A stretch of DNA of 64,000 nt, from NCBI GenBank assembly GCA_029855935.1, contig JAGSHN010000032.1, positions 1-64,000 on the forward strand, given 5' to 3'. This document shows positions 32,602 through 40,722 of this stretch, in pieces. Both the position numbers and the translations under genes were made by a program. Under the pieces are notes generated by a model. It saw only the letters and a list, made by a program, of their open reading frames with translations. It did no database searches and had not been told where the DNA came from. This stretch comes from Candidatus Thorarchaeota archaeon. Lineage in GTDB: Archaea; Asgardarchaeota; Thorarchaeia; Thorarchaeales; Thorarchaeaceae. Each line of letters opens with the position of its first letter. Positions within the stretch are counted from its first letter, which is position 1.

Positions 32602-33348
32602 TCAGACCTGGGCCTTCTCGCGAATCCACTGCAGTATGGCCCTATTGACATCGGCCGGACGCTCGAACATCACGCTGTGGCCAGCCCCCTCAATGACCAC
32701 CAGCTTGCTGTCAGGGATCTCACGCTCCAGATAGTCCGCGTACTTGACGGGTGTCAGCACATCCTCGGAGCCGACAATGATGAGAGTGGGGACGGCAATC
32801 TTGCCCACTTCCGGCATGATGTCAAACGTGTTGCACGCCTCAAAGTCACGCTGTATGACTCTGACGGGACACTTCCGCACTTCGGCCTTCGTGGCCTCAA
32901 TAAGTTCCTCTGATGCTCCCTCTGCGAACATATACTGCCCCACGGCCTCGACATAGCCATCGAAGTCGTTGTCAAGAAGGTCGAAGATGAACTGGGCCAC
33001 GCGGAGCCTTGCGCCTGTGCCGATGAGGACCAGTCCAGCCAGTCTCTCTGGGTGCCTGAGAGCGTAGAGTTGCGCCAGTGCGCCACCCATCGAGTGACCG
33101 CCGAGAACCACAGGCGGCTCGCTGTCTCTGACCAGCCAGTCGATCTCCTCAAGGTATGATCCAAAGACATCCTCTGGAGACCTATCAGGAGAGCGGCCGT
33201 GACCATTGAGGTCGATGGCTCGCACCCACAGATCCGATGAGAGCCCCCTGATCTGCATAAACCATGTGGCGGAGGAACCTCCGGCACCGTGGACGAGGAC
33301 CAGCGTGGGATGATTGCCCTTGCCCGACTCTTCGTAGTGTATTCTCAT
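32602..33348 (-). CDS. Alpha/beta hydrolase
   Basis: This 248-aa protein is a canonical alpha/beta hydrolase with oxyanion segment VHGAGGSSATW (19-29), nucleophile elbow GHSMGG (S86), an acid in GSEDVLTP and catalytic His in GAGHSVMFE near the C-terminus. A helical lid lies between about 120 and 180. The substrate is unknown: an ester, lactone or C-C bond. There is no signal peptide. It is divergent from the membrane protein at 33473. Confidence 0.9.
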   Translation of the reverse strand: MRIHYEESGKGNHPTLVLVHGAGGSSATWFMQIRGLSSDLWVRAIDLNGHGRSPDRSPEDVFGSYLEEIDWLVRDSEPPVVLGGHSMGGALAQLYALRHPERLAGLVLIGTGARLRVAQFIFDLLDNDFDGYVEAVGQYMFAEGASEELIEATKAEVRKCPVRVIQRDFEACNTFDIMPEVGKIAVPTLIIVGSEDVLTPVKYADYLEREIPDSKLVVIEGAGHSVMFERPADVNRAILQWIREKAQV

Positions 33349-33437
33349 TGCCTGCCGAGCCGTCGTGCTCGCCGTGCCTTTTCTCGCTTTCGGAGGATAT
33401 CCCGAGATTGGATGACAGTCTGTGCAGACATGAGTTA

Positions 33438-33447
33438 GGCTTAAATC
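33438..33447 (+). promoter_or_regulatory. TATA-like box for the small membrane protein pair
   Basis: GGCTTAAATC lies about 28 nt before TTG 33473, the distance expected for a leaderless archaeal transcript. It supports this TTG as the start. Confidence 0.45.
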
Positions 33448-33472
33448 GCTTCGTACTGCCTCCCCTCACACC

Positions 33473-33916
33473 TTGAAGGCCATCCATAACCGTACCTCAC
33501 TCCTACTATGCGTGGCGGGTGGAGCCCTTCTCGTCGCGTCTGGAGCAATGGGCCCGATGAGAGTCGCCCGAAGTCTGGCAGATAGTCTGAATCAACTCTT
33601 CGGCCCCGAGTCGGTTATGAGCTTCGAGATACTGCTGGGCATTCTGACGGTACTGATGATTCTTGCTGGAATCGGCGTCATTGTGGGTGGCGCTGTGATG
33701 ACCACTCGGAGAGTCGAGGCGGGACGCATCATCGTTGTCGTTTCGGTGGCGATGGGAGTCCTTGGCTTGGTGATCTGCCTCTTTCAGGCTGCTGTCACTG
33801 GCGAGCTGGCTCTGGACTGGGGTCTTCAGCTTGTCCAGTCACTCGGCTGGCTGGGAGCCATATTCGCTTTGATTGCCCGCATCATTGCGGAGCAGATGCC
33901 TCTCACGGCCCAGTAG
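33473..33916 (+). CDS. Four-helix membrane protein
   Basis: This 147-aa hydrophobic protein has about four transmembrane helices (near 8-27, 50-74, 84-107 and 121-140). No known motif is seen. TTG 33473 was chosen because a TATA-like box lies about 28 nt upstream, consistent with a leaderless message. An internal GTG at 33512 would remove part of the first helix. Its stop is 3 nt before the next small membrane gene, suggesting a two-gene operon. Confidence 0.6.
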   Translation: MKAIHNRTSLLLCVAGGALLVASGAMGPMRVARSLADSLNQLFGPESVMSFEILLGILTVLMILAGIGVIVGGAVMTTRRVEAGRIIVVVSVAMGVLGLVICLFQAAVTGELALDWGLQLVQSLGWLGAIFALIARIIAEQMPLTAQ

Positions 33917-33919
33917 GGG

Positions 33920-34147
33920 ATGATGTCGCTGGAACCACGGCGGATGAGCGCCCTTCTGAGAGCGGCACTGCTGCTGCTGTGGCTCGTGGCTTGGATACTG
34001 TACTGGCTCTCCGGAAGGAACACGGTCGTGGGACTGGCGCTCCTCGGGCTGGCTGCCCTGGCAAGCGTGGTGATCATAATCGTCAGCTGGTTCATCTGGG
34101 GCAGATACAGTTCAGAGCTTGCTGACATGGGTATTGCTGCACCGTAG
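33920..34147 (+). CDS. Small two-helix membrane protein
   Basis: This 75-aa protein starts at ATG 33920, three bases after the preceding stop. Two transmembrane helices are predicted (about 13-31 and 36-59), with a basic N-terminus LEPRRM. It has no recognisable motif. Tight linkage to the four-helix membrane protein suggests they work together. Confidence 0.55.
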   Translation: MMSLEPRRMSALLRAALLLLWLVAWILYWLSGRNTVVGLALLGLAALASVVIIIVSWFIWGRYSSELADMGIAAP

Positions 34148-34187
34148 AGGTCCCCACTGCGTGACAGTTCTCAGCATCAGAGATCCG

Positions 34188-34583
34188 TCACACGTCGAAC
34201 ACGGAGACCGATGACTCTAGGTTCTTGGCCGCCTGGATGCACTCTCTCAGGATGCCAACCTTGTCCTCCGTCATCGGCGCAAAGCACGCGACGAACCAGA
34301 TTCCCTTCCCGGTGCCCACTATTAGGCTGACTGCACCATCGGGATTGATGGCCACGAATCCGTCCCTCTCTCTCAGAGCCGTGAGGAACTCGATCATCTT
34401 CACCGTGAATGTCTGCTGGCCCGTGTTCCACGCGTGGAGTATTGTCGCAATGTCTTGTTCCTCAAGATGCATGTTCTCCGTAGTATAGACTATTCTGCCC
34501 TCATAGTCGAATACACAGGCGCCGATGATCTCCGTGTAGTTGGACATGGCAATGTCTATGGCTCTCTTGATTCGCATGACCAT
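34188..34583 (-). CDS. Roadblock/LC7- or profilin-like small protein (tentative)
   Basis: This 131-aa soluble alpha/beta protein has a pattern of helix, GACVFDYEGRIVYTTEN strand-loop-strand, helix, then FVAINPDGAVSLIVGTGKGIWFVACF strands and a C-terminal helix. This resembles a roadblock/LC7 fold, common in Asgard archaea with small GTPases. That is only a pattern match. ATG 34583 follows a GGACAGAGAG stretch. The longer frames to 34697 contain a Cys- and Arg-rich tail not expected of the fold. It is convergent with the 75-aa membrane gene. Confidence 0.5.
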   Translation of the reverse strand: MVMRIKRAIDIAMSNYTEIIGACVFDYEGRIVYTTENMHLEEQDIATILHAWNTGQQTFTVKMIEFLTALRERDGFVAINPDGAVSLIVGTGKGIWFVACFAPMTEDKVGILRECIQAAKNLESSVSVFDV

Positions 34584-34729
34584 CTCTCTGTCCCCGCATC
34601 TACACTGTCGCGGGCCATTGAAATACATATCCTGCTTGTATCGGCGCCGCCGCAGGTGTGATAGACCCTGACCGGTACCAGGTACCCAGCTATGCACCCC
34701 TCCTCATTCACCTTGTCGCTCGTTGACCA

Positions 34730-35329
34730 TTATCTGACCTTTGCGAGGGCCGTTGCTAGGAGGACCAGCCTACTGTGCAGCTCATCGTTGTTCACGGTGG
34801 CACAGAGTCGTCGGTTGCTCACGTGAAGGCCGTGCCGGAGCGCTATCTGCTCAAGATTCGAGGTCCTCACGGGACCCGAGCGTACGGTGTACACGAACCA
34901 GTCGTCGGTCCCGGGTTCCCTCATCCGGCACGTGATATCAACATATCGGTTGTTCTCCTCGTCTAGGACGACACGGAACCTGCGACCAATCCTCTTCTGG
35001 ATCTTGACACCAGAGCCGAATATGCCCCTGAGAACTCCCATTGTGTATATTGTGGCTGGCGTGGGAAGGAATGCCCACGTCCAGAAGGCATAGAAGAAGA
35101 GCATCACGGAGACGGCGAGGATGAATCCAGCTGTGTTGAAGGAATACACGACCTCAAAGCCCGCGACCCAGCCCTCAGGCACATTGACTGGAATCTCTCC
35201 AGGAATCTCCGTCAGCGGTGTTCTGTAGAACACGTAGGTCGTGATGGCAAAGGCTATCATTATGGCACCGATGGCGATTCGCTGGCGTTCTGTATACAAC
35301 GCCCGCGCGCGTCTGAGCAGCATATCCAT
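34730..35329 (-). CDS. Two-helix membrane protein with cytoplasmic beta domain
   Basis: This 199-aa protein has a basic N-terminus, two transmembrane helices (about 19-38 and 63-90), then a soluble C-terminal domain (about 105-199) rich in Arg and beta strands (RFRVVLDEENNRYVDITCRM). No family recognised. ATG 35329 lies immediately after the upstream regulator stop (35331), with GGAGGGT 6-12 nt before it. Likely an operon with the winged-helix gene. Confidence 0.6.
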   Translation of the reverse strand: MDMLLRRARALYTERQRIAIGAIMIAFAITTYVFYRTPLTEIPGEIPVNVPEGWVAGFEVVYSFNTAGFILAVSVMLFFYAFWTWAFLPTPATIYTMGVLRGIFGSGVKIQKRIGRRFRVVLDEENNRYVDITCRMREPGTDDWFVYTVRSGPVRTSNLEQIALRHGLHVSNRRLCATVNNDELHSRLVLLATALAKVR

Positions 35330-35330
35330 A

Positions 35331-35729
35331 TCAGGTACCCTCCAGGGCCTTGAGATACACCTCGGTCGCCTCACTCCCAAAGTCCCTGCACATCTCTATC
35401 AACACCTTGAGCAACGGGTGCTCGGGGTTGATACGAATCGCGTACAGTTTCGGGGTGAGTTGGTCGATCAGTATCATCCTGTCCTGTTCCAAGTGCGAGA
35501 GGACTCCGCGGTAGAGGCTACGCGACTTCCCGCTATAGCCAATCAGCCGGCTCAGCTGAACGCCGCTCACGCTGCGCGGGTATATATGAGCCAAGGCCAG
35601 CAGAATTGCCCTCTTTGTGTCGTTGAGCGAGGACATCAGCTGGATCAGTTCATATGCCGCGCGACGTGGGTCCTCGTTCATTAGTCCGACCAACCGAGTA
35701 TCTAGATTGTTGTGTTCTTGACCGCACAT
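35331..35729 (-). CDS. Winged-helix DNA-binding regulator
   Basis: This 132-aa protein contains a wHTH: ELIQLMSSLNDTKRAILLALAHIYPRSVSGVQLSRLIGYSGKSRSLYRGVLSHLEQDRMI is the helix-turn-helix core (about residues 26-86), followed by a beta wing and a C-terminal helix. ATG 35729 is preceded by GGGGGATG; an upstream ATG at 35789 is possible. The gene is divergent from the membrane/surface gene pair at 35902-38149, so it may regulate that pair and itself. The regulation is inferred only from position. Confidence 0.7.
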   Translation of the reverse strand: MCGQEHNNLDTRLVGLMNEDPRRAAYELIQLMSSLNDTKRAILLALAHIYPRSVSGVQLSRLIGYSGKSRSLYRGVLSHLEQDRMILIDQLTPKLYAIRINPEHPLLKVLIEMCRDFGSEATEVYLKALEGT

Positions 35730-35901
35730 AGGGTCATCCCCCAAATGGCGGAAGGCTGTCCAAGAACAGGGCCGCCGAACGTATTTCATTCTATCGTATC
35801 GGTCAAACGATTCTCCACCTCAGGCAACATAGAGTTAATAGCATTTGTTGCATAGCATAGAGCCGAGCTAAGGGTAAAAGATCTCATAGGAGGTCATCAA
35901 G

Positions 35902-36480
35902 ATTAGCACATTTGGAAGTAAGTACTTCGGTTGGCTCATATCGTTGGCCATAGTCTTGGCGCTCGGCTGGGTCCTGTTTCCACCAGGCTATGAGGCACTC
36001 ATTCAGTGGCTCGCGCCTGAGCTGGGCAACTATGTGCGGCCAACGCTGATCATGGTAAACCTGATGATAGTGGACCCCACAAAGAACCCCGTCATCCTCG
36101 CCGCGTGGGGTGCCGCTGGCTTCATTGGCGGTGTCTTTGCCGGGACGAAGAAGGGTGCCTTTGTCGTGGGCCTGGTCACGTGGCTCAGCTGTCTGGGCAT
36201 CCTTGCCTTTTCTGTCTATCAGATGATGCAGACCGGTTTCTCGACAGGCTCAATGCCACCGATGCCCCCTGGCTCGTCTATTCTCGACATCCTGTCCATA
36301 CCGCTGGTCCAGTCGATGATATCGCAGCTACTCCCTATGCTGTTGTCATCGGCATCGTCGGGTGGTAGTTTCGACCCGACGAGTCTGATAATGAGCCTGG
36401 CGATCTACGTCATCGTCCCGCTGGTGACGGTCATTGTGGCTGGAATGGTCGGGGCTACTATCCGTCCGAAGGAGGAATGA
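35902..36480 (+). CDS. Four-helix membrane protein, possible ATT start
   Basis: From ATT 35902 this is a 192-aa protein with helices at about 10-28, 58-78, 86-106 and 165-190, and a Pro/Met-rich loop (MPPMPPGSS). AGGAGG at 35888-35893 is 8 nt before the ATT, ideal spacing. The first canonical in-frame codon, TTG 35944, has no ribosome binding site and would cut off the basic N-terminal part. A stop lies in frame at 35887. It is followed at once by the surface protein gene, so the two are an operon. Confidence 0.6.
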   Translation: MSTFGSKYFGWLISLAIVLALGWVLFPPGYEALIQWLAPELGNYVRPTLIMVNLMIVDPTKNPVILAAWGAAGFIGGVFAGTKKGAFVVGLVTWLSCLGILAFSVYQMMQTGFSTGSMPPMPPGSSILDILSIPLVQSMISQLLPMLLSSASSGGSFDPTSLIMSLAIYVIVPLVTVIVAGMVGATIRPKEE

Positions 36481-36481
36481 T

Positions 36482-38149
36482 ATGATGAAAATCGCTACAA
36501 AGCACGCATTGGCACTATCGTTGCTGGTGTTTCTAATGGTGGTCCCTGCTGCTGTTGCAGCGGGAGGCCAGTCAGATGTGGGTATTCGCGCCACCGGTGA
36601 GATGGATGAACTCGTTGGAACGATTCTCACAGAGGGGGCGGATGCCCTGTTTGCGAACATTGACGAGGCCGGGCAGCCGCTCGTGATATATGGACGGGCT
36701 GGCGTGCCGACATCCGTCATCGACTTCAGTGACCCTGCATTCGACAACTGCATTGCTTTTGGTGTTGTCTCCGCAAGGGGCGAGATTGTGAAGATCCTCG
36801 CGGAGCAGCTGGGAGCGGCCAGTCAAGGAGGAGGAATGCTTGCTCCTGTCCCCGACTCTCTCGTCGCTCAGCAGTTCGGTGGTGATCAGGGATTCTCTGA
36901 AGGGCCGGACCTGTCTTTCCTGCTCGGAGACGAGTTCAGTATCCTTGCGGCACTCTATCTGAATGTTGACTCTGCGACAGCGCAGCAGAGGATGAGTGCG
37001 TTGATGTCTCAGATGACATCTGTGTTCAACTACCAGTTTGCCTACATCTACTCCATTCGCATCGATCAGAGCACGATACCGCCCGATGCCAACATCACTC
37101 TTCCGTTTGACTCCCTTGATGTCTTCCTCTATCAAGTACTGAATCCGTTCTCTGAGACAGCACAGTCGATACTCGACGTCCTGGGTCAAGATGGATTGGG
37201 CTCGTCGGTGGATGTCAGCAAGTTCAGTGAGGCAAGGTCTGCTGCCGCAGGCTTTCTTGCCGTACCGGACTTGGCCTACCTTGTGGACTTCGTCAACAGC
37301 ACCTTTGGGGGCATGGCAGCCAATGGCGGTTTCACGACGGCCTCTGCTCCGGACACGGCCTCGCTGTTGATGCAGCAGTTGCCTCCCTTGGAGGGACCCG
37401 TGGCAATAGGGGCGATTGGCTACTATGACGACCAGGTACTGTCCTCGTCGGACACGAGCGTCGGTATGGCAAGCCTCATCGGCGCAACAGGCTCCCTGAC
37501 AGCGCGTCCGGAAGGGCTCAGCGTAGTGATGATGCATGTCCCGGAGTCGGTCAATATTTCCTCGGTCCTCCCACAAGAGGAGAACTACACGTACTTCGAC
37601 AACACGACCAACATTGTCGTCTGGAACGCCACGCACTATGGTTCGGTACCTGACTACAAGATCTACTTCGGCAGCACGGAGTTTCCGCCACTCATCACAA
37701 TCGAGCGGACGTTCTCGCCAGAGACAACTACTCCGGGCGGCGAAGTGCAGGTCACTGTGACAGTGACGAATGATGGCGACCAGCCGGTGACGGATGTAGC
37801 AGTGAGCGACTGGGGCATCCAGGACACCTACGACACGATAACGGTCACAGGCACGAGGAACGCCACTGCGGCAACACTGAACCCTGGCGAATCGGTGTCC
37901 TACACATACACCGTCCACTTCGTCAACGAGGGGACGTATGCCTTCCCGCCCGTTGTCCTGCAATACGAATATGCCGGAAGGGCGTATAGCAAGCACATCC
38001 CTGAGGAGGGCTATACGGTGACCAACCCACCAGCGAATGTCCTCTCTCAGGCGATCTCTGACGGTATGCCCTACACTGGCGCTGCGGTCGGTCTTGTCGC
38101 ACTTGGTGCGATTGTCCAGATTGCAAAGTTTGCAGGTCGCCGAGACTGA
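36482..38149 (+). CDS. Large surface-exposed protein with CARDB-like domain and C-terminal anchor
   Basis: This 555-aa protein has a signal peptide (about 1-26, ALALSLLVFLMVVPAAVAA), a long extracellular part, a beta-sandwich near residues 420-510 (GGEVQVTVTVTNDGDQPVTD, NPGESVSYTY, the CARDB/DUF11 pattern) and a C-terminal transmembrane helix (GAAVGLVALGAIVQIAKFAG) with a basic end. It starts at ATG 36482, two bases after the preceding stop, with AAGGAGG upstream. Several N-glycosylation motifs (NIT, NYT, NTT, NAT) occur. It is probably an envelope protein working with the preceding membrane protein. Confidence 0.72.
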   Translation: MMKIATKHALALSLLVFLMVVPAAVAAGGQSDVGIRATGEMDELVGTILTEGADALFANIDEAGQPLVIYGRAGVPTSVIDFSDPAFDNCIAFGVVSARGEIVKILAEQLGAASQGGGMLAPVPDSLVAQQFGGDQGFSEGPDLSFLLGDEFSILAALYLNVDSATAQQRMSALMSQMTSVFNYQFAYIYSIRIDQSTIPPDANITLPFDSLDVFLYQVLNPFSETAQSILDVLGQDGLGSSVDVSKFSEARSAAAGFLAVPDLAYLVDFVNSTFGGMAANGGFTTASAPDTASLLMQQLPPLEGPVAIGAIGYYDDQVLSSSDTSVGMASLIGATGSLTARPEGLSVVMMHVPESVNISSVLPQEENYTYFDNTTNIVVWNATHYGSVPDYKIYFGSTEFPPLITIERTFSPETTTPGGEVQVTVTVTNDGDQPVTDVAVSDWGIQDTYDTITVTGTRNATAATLNPGESVSYTYTVHFVNEGTYAFPPVVLQYEYAGRAYSKHIPEEGYTVTNPPANVLSQAISDGMPYTGAAVGLVALGAIVQIAKFAGRRD

Positions 38150-38206
38150 GCGTCAGATCCGAGTGAGGGACCCATCCGGTCTTGGACTGGTTGGGCTCCC
38201 CTGCTC

Positions 38207-38221
38207 GCCTTTCTTTTTTCC
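38207..38221 (+). terminator. T-rich terminator after the surface-protein operon
   Basis: CCTTTCTTTTTTCC is the only long T-run in this gap, about 60 nt after the stop. T-rich tracts end transcription in archaea. No strong hairpin precedes it. Confidence 0.4.
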
Positions 38222-38232
38222 TCGTGCTCCAG

Positions 38233-38244
38233 CAACTATATCAG
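38233..38244 (+). promoter_or_regulatory. TATA-like box for the ureohydrolase gene
   Basis: CAACTATATCAG lies about 37 nt upstream of ATG 38276. It predicts a very short leader and favours ATG over TTG 38267. Confidence 0.4.
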
Positions 38245-38275
38245 GGTCCACCTGTAGCCCTTCTTCTTGATTGAC

Positions 38276-39238
38276 ATGCCGCTGCGAGACGAACTCTCAG
38301 GTTTTCTCAAGTTGCCCACAAGGTTCTTCGGTATTCCCGAGCCGCAGGAGGGCGACCCCGATGTGGCAGTCCTTGGAGTCCCGTACGACCTCACCTCCAG
38401 CTATGCTCCGGGATGCCGGTTCGGACCTGACGCACTGAGGCGTGCAACGACATCTGAGAGATCTCACAGTCAGGCAGTATACGTCGACTGCGGAATGTCA
38501 GACGGTCGTCAGCCGATGTTGTCAGAGTGCATCACGCTGGAGGACCTCGGCGATCTTGAGATAGACCTGCGACCGCCCCAGGCTGCGCTCATCGACATCT
38601 CGGATGCGATGTATCGACTGGCCCCGCACGGAACGGGGTACCTGCTGGTGGGCGGTGACCACTTTGTGACATACCCGGCTCTCCGAGGCCTACGCAGAGG
38701 GCATCCCGCTGAGTACGGTCTGGTATGGTTTGACGCCCATGCCGACTTCTACCCGGACTACGGTGGCGTCAAGCTGTCACATGCGACCACCCTGCGCCGA
38801 ATTATCGAGGACGGTCTGATTGACCCGCATAACATAGTCGCGGTGGACCTTCGTGCTGCCCTCCGAGAGCAGGCTATGGAGCTGGAGAGACTTGGTGCGC
38901 AGATCGTGTCTGATCAGGTTGGACTTGAGGAGGCTCTCGGGTCGCTGGTAACACGCATCGATGCGCTCTACGTCACGGTCGACCTCGATGTGCTGAGTCC
39001 CGAGCTCGTGCCAGGTGTGTCCCATCCCGAGGGCGGAGGGCCATCGCTTGAGTCGCTGTTCAGGATGTTGCACAGCTGCTTCCGGACAGGGATGGTCCGG
39101 GCCACTGATATTGTTGAGCTGAATCCTCTCCTCGATGGATCCGGGCTGACAAGGATAACCGCAAGGGACGTCGTCCGTTCGATTCTATCCGGATTCGCAT
39201 TACAGAAGGCCTTTAAGGAGAGGCAACAGTCCGCGTAG
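38276..39238 (+). CDS. Agmatinase/arginase-family ureohydrolase
   Basis: This 320-aa enzyme keeps all binuclear manganese ligands of the ureohydrolase family: H129 in VGGDHF, D153/H155/D157 in WFDAHADF, and D236/D238 in VTVDLDVLSP. It also has VSHPEGGG. Candidate substrates are agmatine, arginine, formiminoglutamate or guanidino compounds; sequence alone does not decide. VTVDLDVLSPE replaces the usual SxDxDxxDP in part, so it is a divergent member. ATG 38276 is near the end of a TATA-like box, consistent with a leaderless start. A hairpin follows at 39241. Confidence 0.9.
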   Translation: MPLRDELSGFLKLPTRFFGIPEPQEGDPDVAVLGVPYDLTSSYAPGCRFGPDALRRATTSERSHSQAVYVDCGMSDGRQPMLSECITLEDLGDLEIDLRPPQAALIDISDAMYRLAPHGTGYLLVGGDHFVTYPALRGLRRGHPAEYGLVWFDAHADFYPDYGGVKLSHATTLRRIIEDGLIDPHNIVAVDLRAALREQAMELERLGAQIVSDQVGLEEALGSLVTRIDALYVTVDLDVLSPELVPGVSHPEGGGPSLESLFRMLHSCFRTGMVRATDIVELNPLLDGSGLTRITARDVVRSILSGFALQKAFKERQQSA

Positions 39239-39240
39239 TG

Positions 39241-39260
39241 CTGGCGTTCTCTGGCGCCAG
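39241..39260 (+). terminator. Hairpin after the ureohydrolase gene
   Basis: CTGGCG / CGCCAG arms with an 8-nt loop start two bases after the stop. Its outer sequence matches the hairpin at 30406-30426. Confidence 0.45.
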
Positions 39261-39299
39261 TCTCGCCCTGCCGAGACACGACTACGGTGTGGATTCAAG

Positions 39300-40673
39300 A
39301 TGGCAGACTACGACGTCATAGTTGCCGGCGCAGGCTCGGCCGGAGCAATAGCGGCCTATACGCTTGCGAAGAGGGGCCATCAGGTACTGCTCATCGACAG
39401 AAAGACGAGAGAGATGATCGGCCACAAGACGTGTGGCGATGCCCTTGGAGCGCATCACATCCGGTATCTGAAAGAGCTGATTGGACTCCCCGATATTCCT
39501 TCGAGCATCGTCGAGCACCCTGTCAATGGCATAGATCTGATAGCGCCTGACCTTGAGCACAGGCTCACACTTGCGGGGCCGACCACCGACGGGTACTCGT
39601 TCAACCGTCACAAGTTCGGTCAGTGGTTGCTTGGACTTGCTGAGGAGGCCGGTGCGGACGTCATGGCCTCGACCAGGGCCAAACGTCTTCTGTTCGACGA
39701 TCACAGGGTGTCTGGCGTGCGTGTACGTGCCGATGACAGCGAGACTGACCGGGACCTCACAGCGCGTATTGTCGTTGATGCGACTGGTGCTCCTGGCGTG
39801 CTGCGTCGCCAGCTGCCGGATGGCACAATGGTGGAGCGTACGGTTGCCAAGGAGGACCAGATGGTTGCCTGGCGTGAAGTGTACCATACGCCCGACTATA
39901 CGTTTGAGACACCTGACCTCCTTGAGATCTATTGGAACCAAGAATGGACCAAAGGCGGCTACACGTGGGTCTTTCCACAGGGTCCGCACCGCGTCAATGT
40001 CGGGCTTGGCTATATGATGCTGCCCGGCCATCGGCCGCCGCAGAGGGTGTACGATGAGTTTGTGCGACCCAACTGGGACTTTATGAGAACGCGGTTGGAG
40101 ACGATTGACGCCAGCGGTGGTATTGCGCCCGTTCGTCGCCCCCTTGATACGATGGTGGAACACAACTTCATGCTTGTGGGTGATGCGGCCTGTCAGGTCA
40201 ATCCTGTACACGGCGGAGGTATAGGTTCCTCGATGAGAGGCGGCGCTCATGCCGGCATTGTGGCCTCTGAGGCGCTTGAGGAGGGAGACACATCACTGGA
40301 AAGGCTGTGGCCCTACAACATCCGCTATATGGAGTCGTACGGTGTCAAGCAGGCCTCGCTTGACATCTTCCGCTGGTTCTTGCTCAATGTGACAAACGAT
40401 GACATCAACTTCGCTTTTGAGAAGGGCATCGTGAAGGGGTCCGACCTCCTTGAGGTCAGTATGACGGGCAAGCTTGTGCTGGGTGCTGGAGAGAAGTTCC
40501 GCCGACTGGTCTCGGGCATCGGCAAGGTTCCTCTGTTGATGCGCGTCAATCGGGTTGCCAAACTGATGGAACAAATAAAGGTGCTCTATGAGGAGTATCC
40601 GACATCGCCGGAGGGACTGCCTGCTTGGAGAGAGCGTCTTGGGCCGATCTATGAGGCCGCAAAGAACGCCTGA
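39300..40673 (+). CDS. Geranylgeranyl reductase family FAD-dependent oxidoreductase
   Basis: This 457-aa flavoprotein has a Rossmann FAD site GAGSAGAIAAYTLAKRG (10-26), DRKTREMIGHKTCGDA, a second motif VDATGAPGVLRRQL and the C-terminal FAD-binding segment LVGDAACQVNPVHGGGIGSSM. These fit the archaeal geranylgeranyl reductase family, which saturates isoprenoid chains of membrane ether lipids or quinones. Related menaquinone- and plant-type enzymes share the fold. ATG 39300 is the family start. It precedes the lipoylation genes but a link is not evident. Confidence 0.88.
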   Translation: MADYDVIVAGAGSAGAIAAYTLAKRGHQVLLIDRKTREMIGHKTCGDALGAHHIRYLKELIGLPDIPSSIVEHPVNGIDLIAPDLEHRLTLAGPTTDGYSFNRHKFGQWLLGLAEEAGADVMASTRAKRLLFDDHRVSGVRVRADDSETDRDLTARIVVDATGAPGVLRRQLPDGTMVERTVAKEDQMVAWREVYHTPDYTFETPDLLEIYWNQEWTKGGYTWVFPQGPHRVNVGLGYMMLPGHRPPQRVYDEFVRPNWDFMRTRLETIDASGGIAPVRRPLDTMVEHNFMLVGDAACQVNPVHGGGIGSSMRGGAHAGIVASEALEEGDTSLERLWPYNIRYMESYGVKQASLDIFRWFLLNVTNDDINFAFEKGIVKGSDLLEVSMTGKLVLGAGEKFRRLVSGIGKVPLLMRVNRVAKLMEQIKVLYEEYPTSPEGLPAWRERLGPIYEAAKNA

Positions 40674-40722
40674 TTGATATCTCTCATTAGACGCGAGAAG
40701 TCTCTCGCACAGGGTGATGCCA

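Noticed and set aside
36572-37996. Minus-strand 474-aa frame opposite the surface protein
   Set aside because: Long only because of GC-rich codon bias; it is Arg/Cys-rich and lacks any start signal, while the plus-strand product has signal peptide, CARDB-like domain and anchor.
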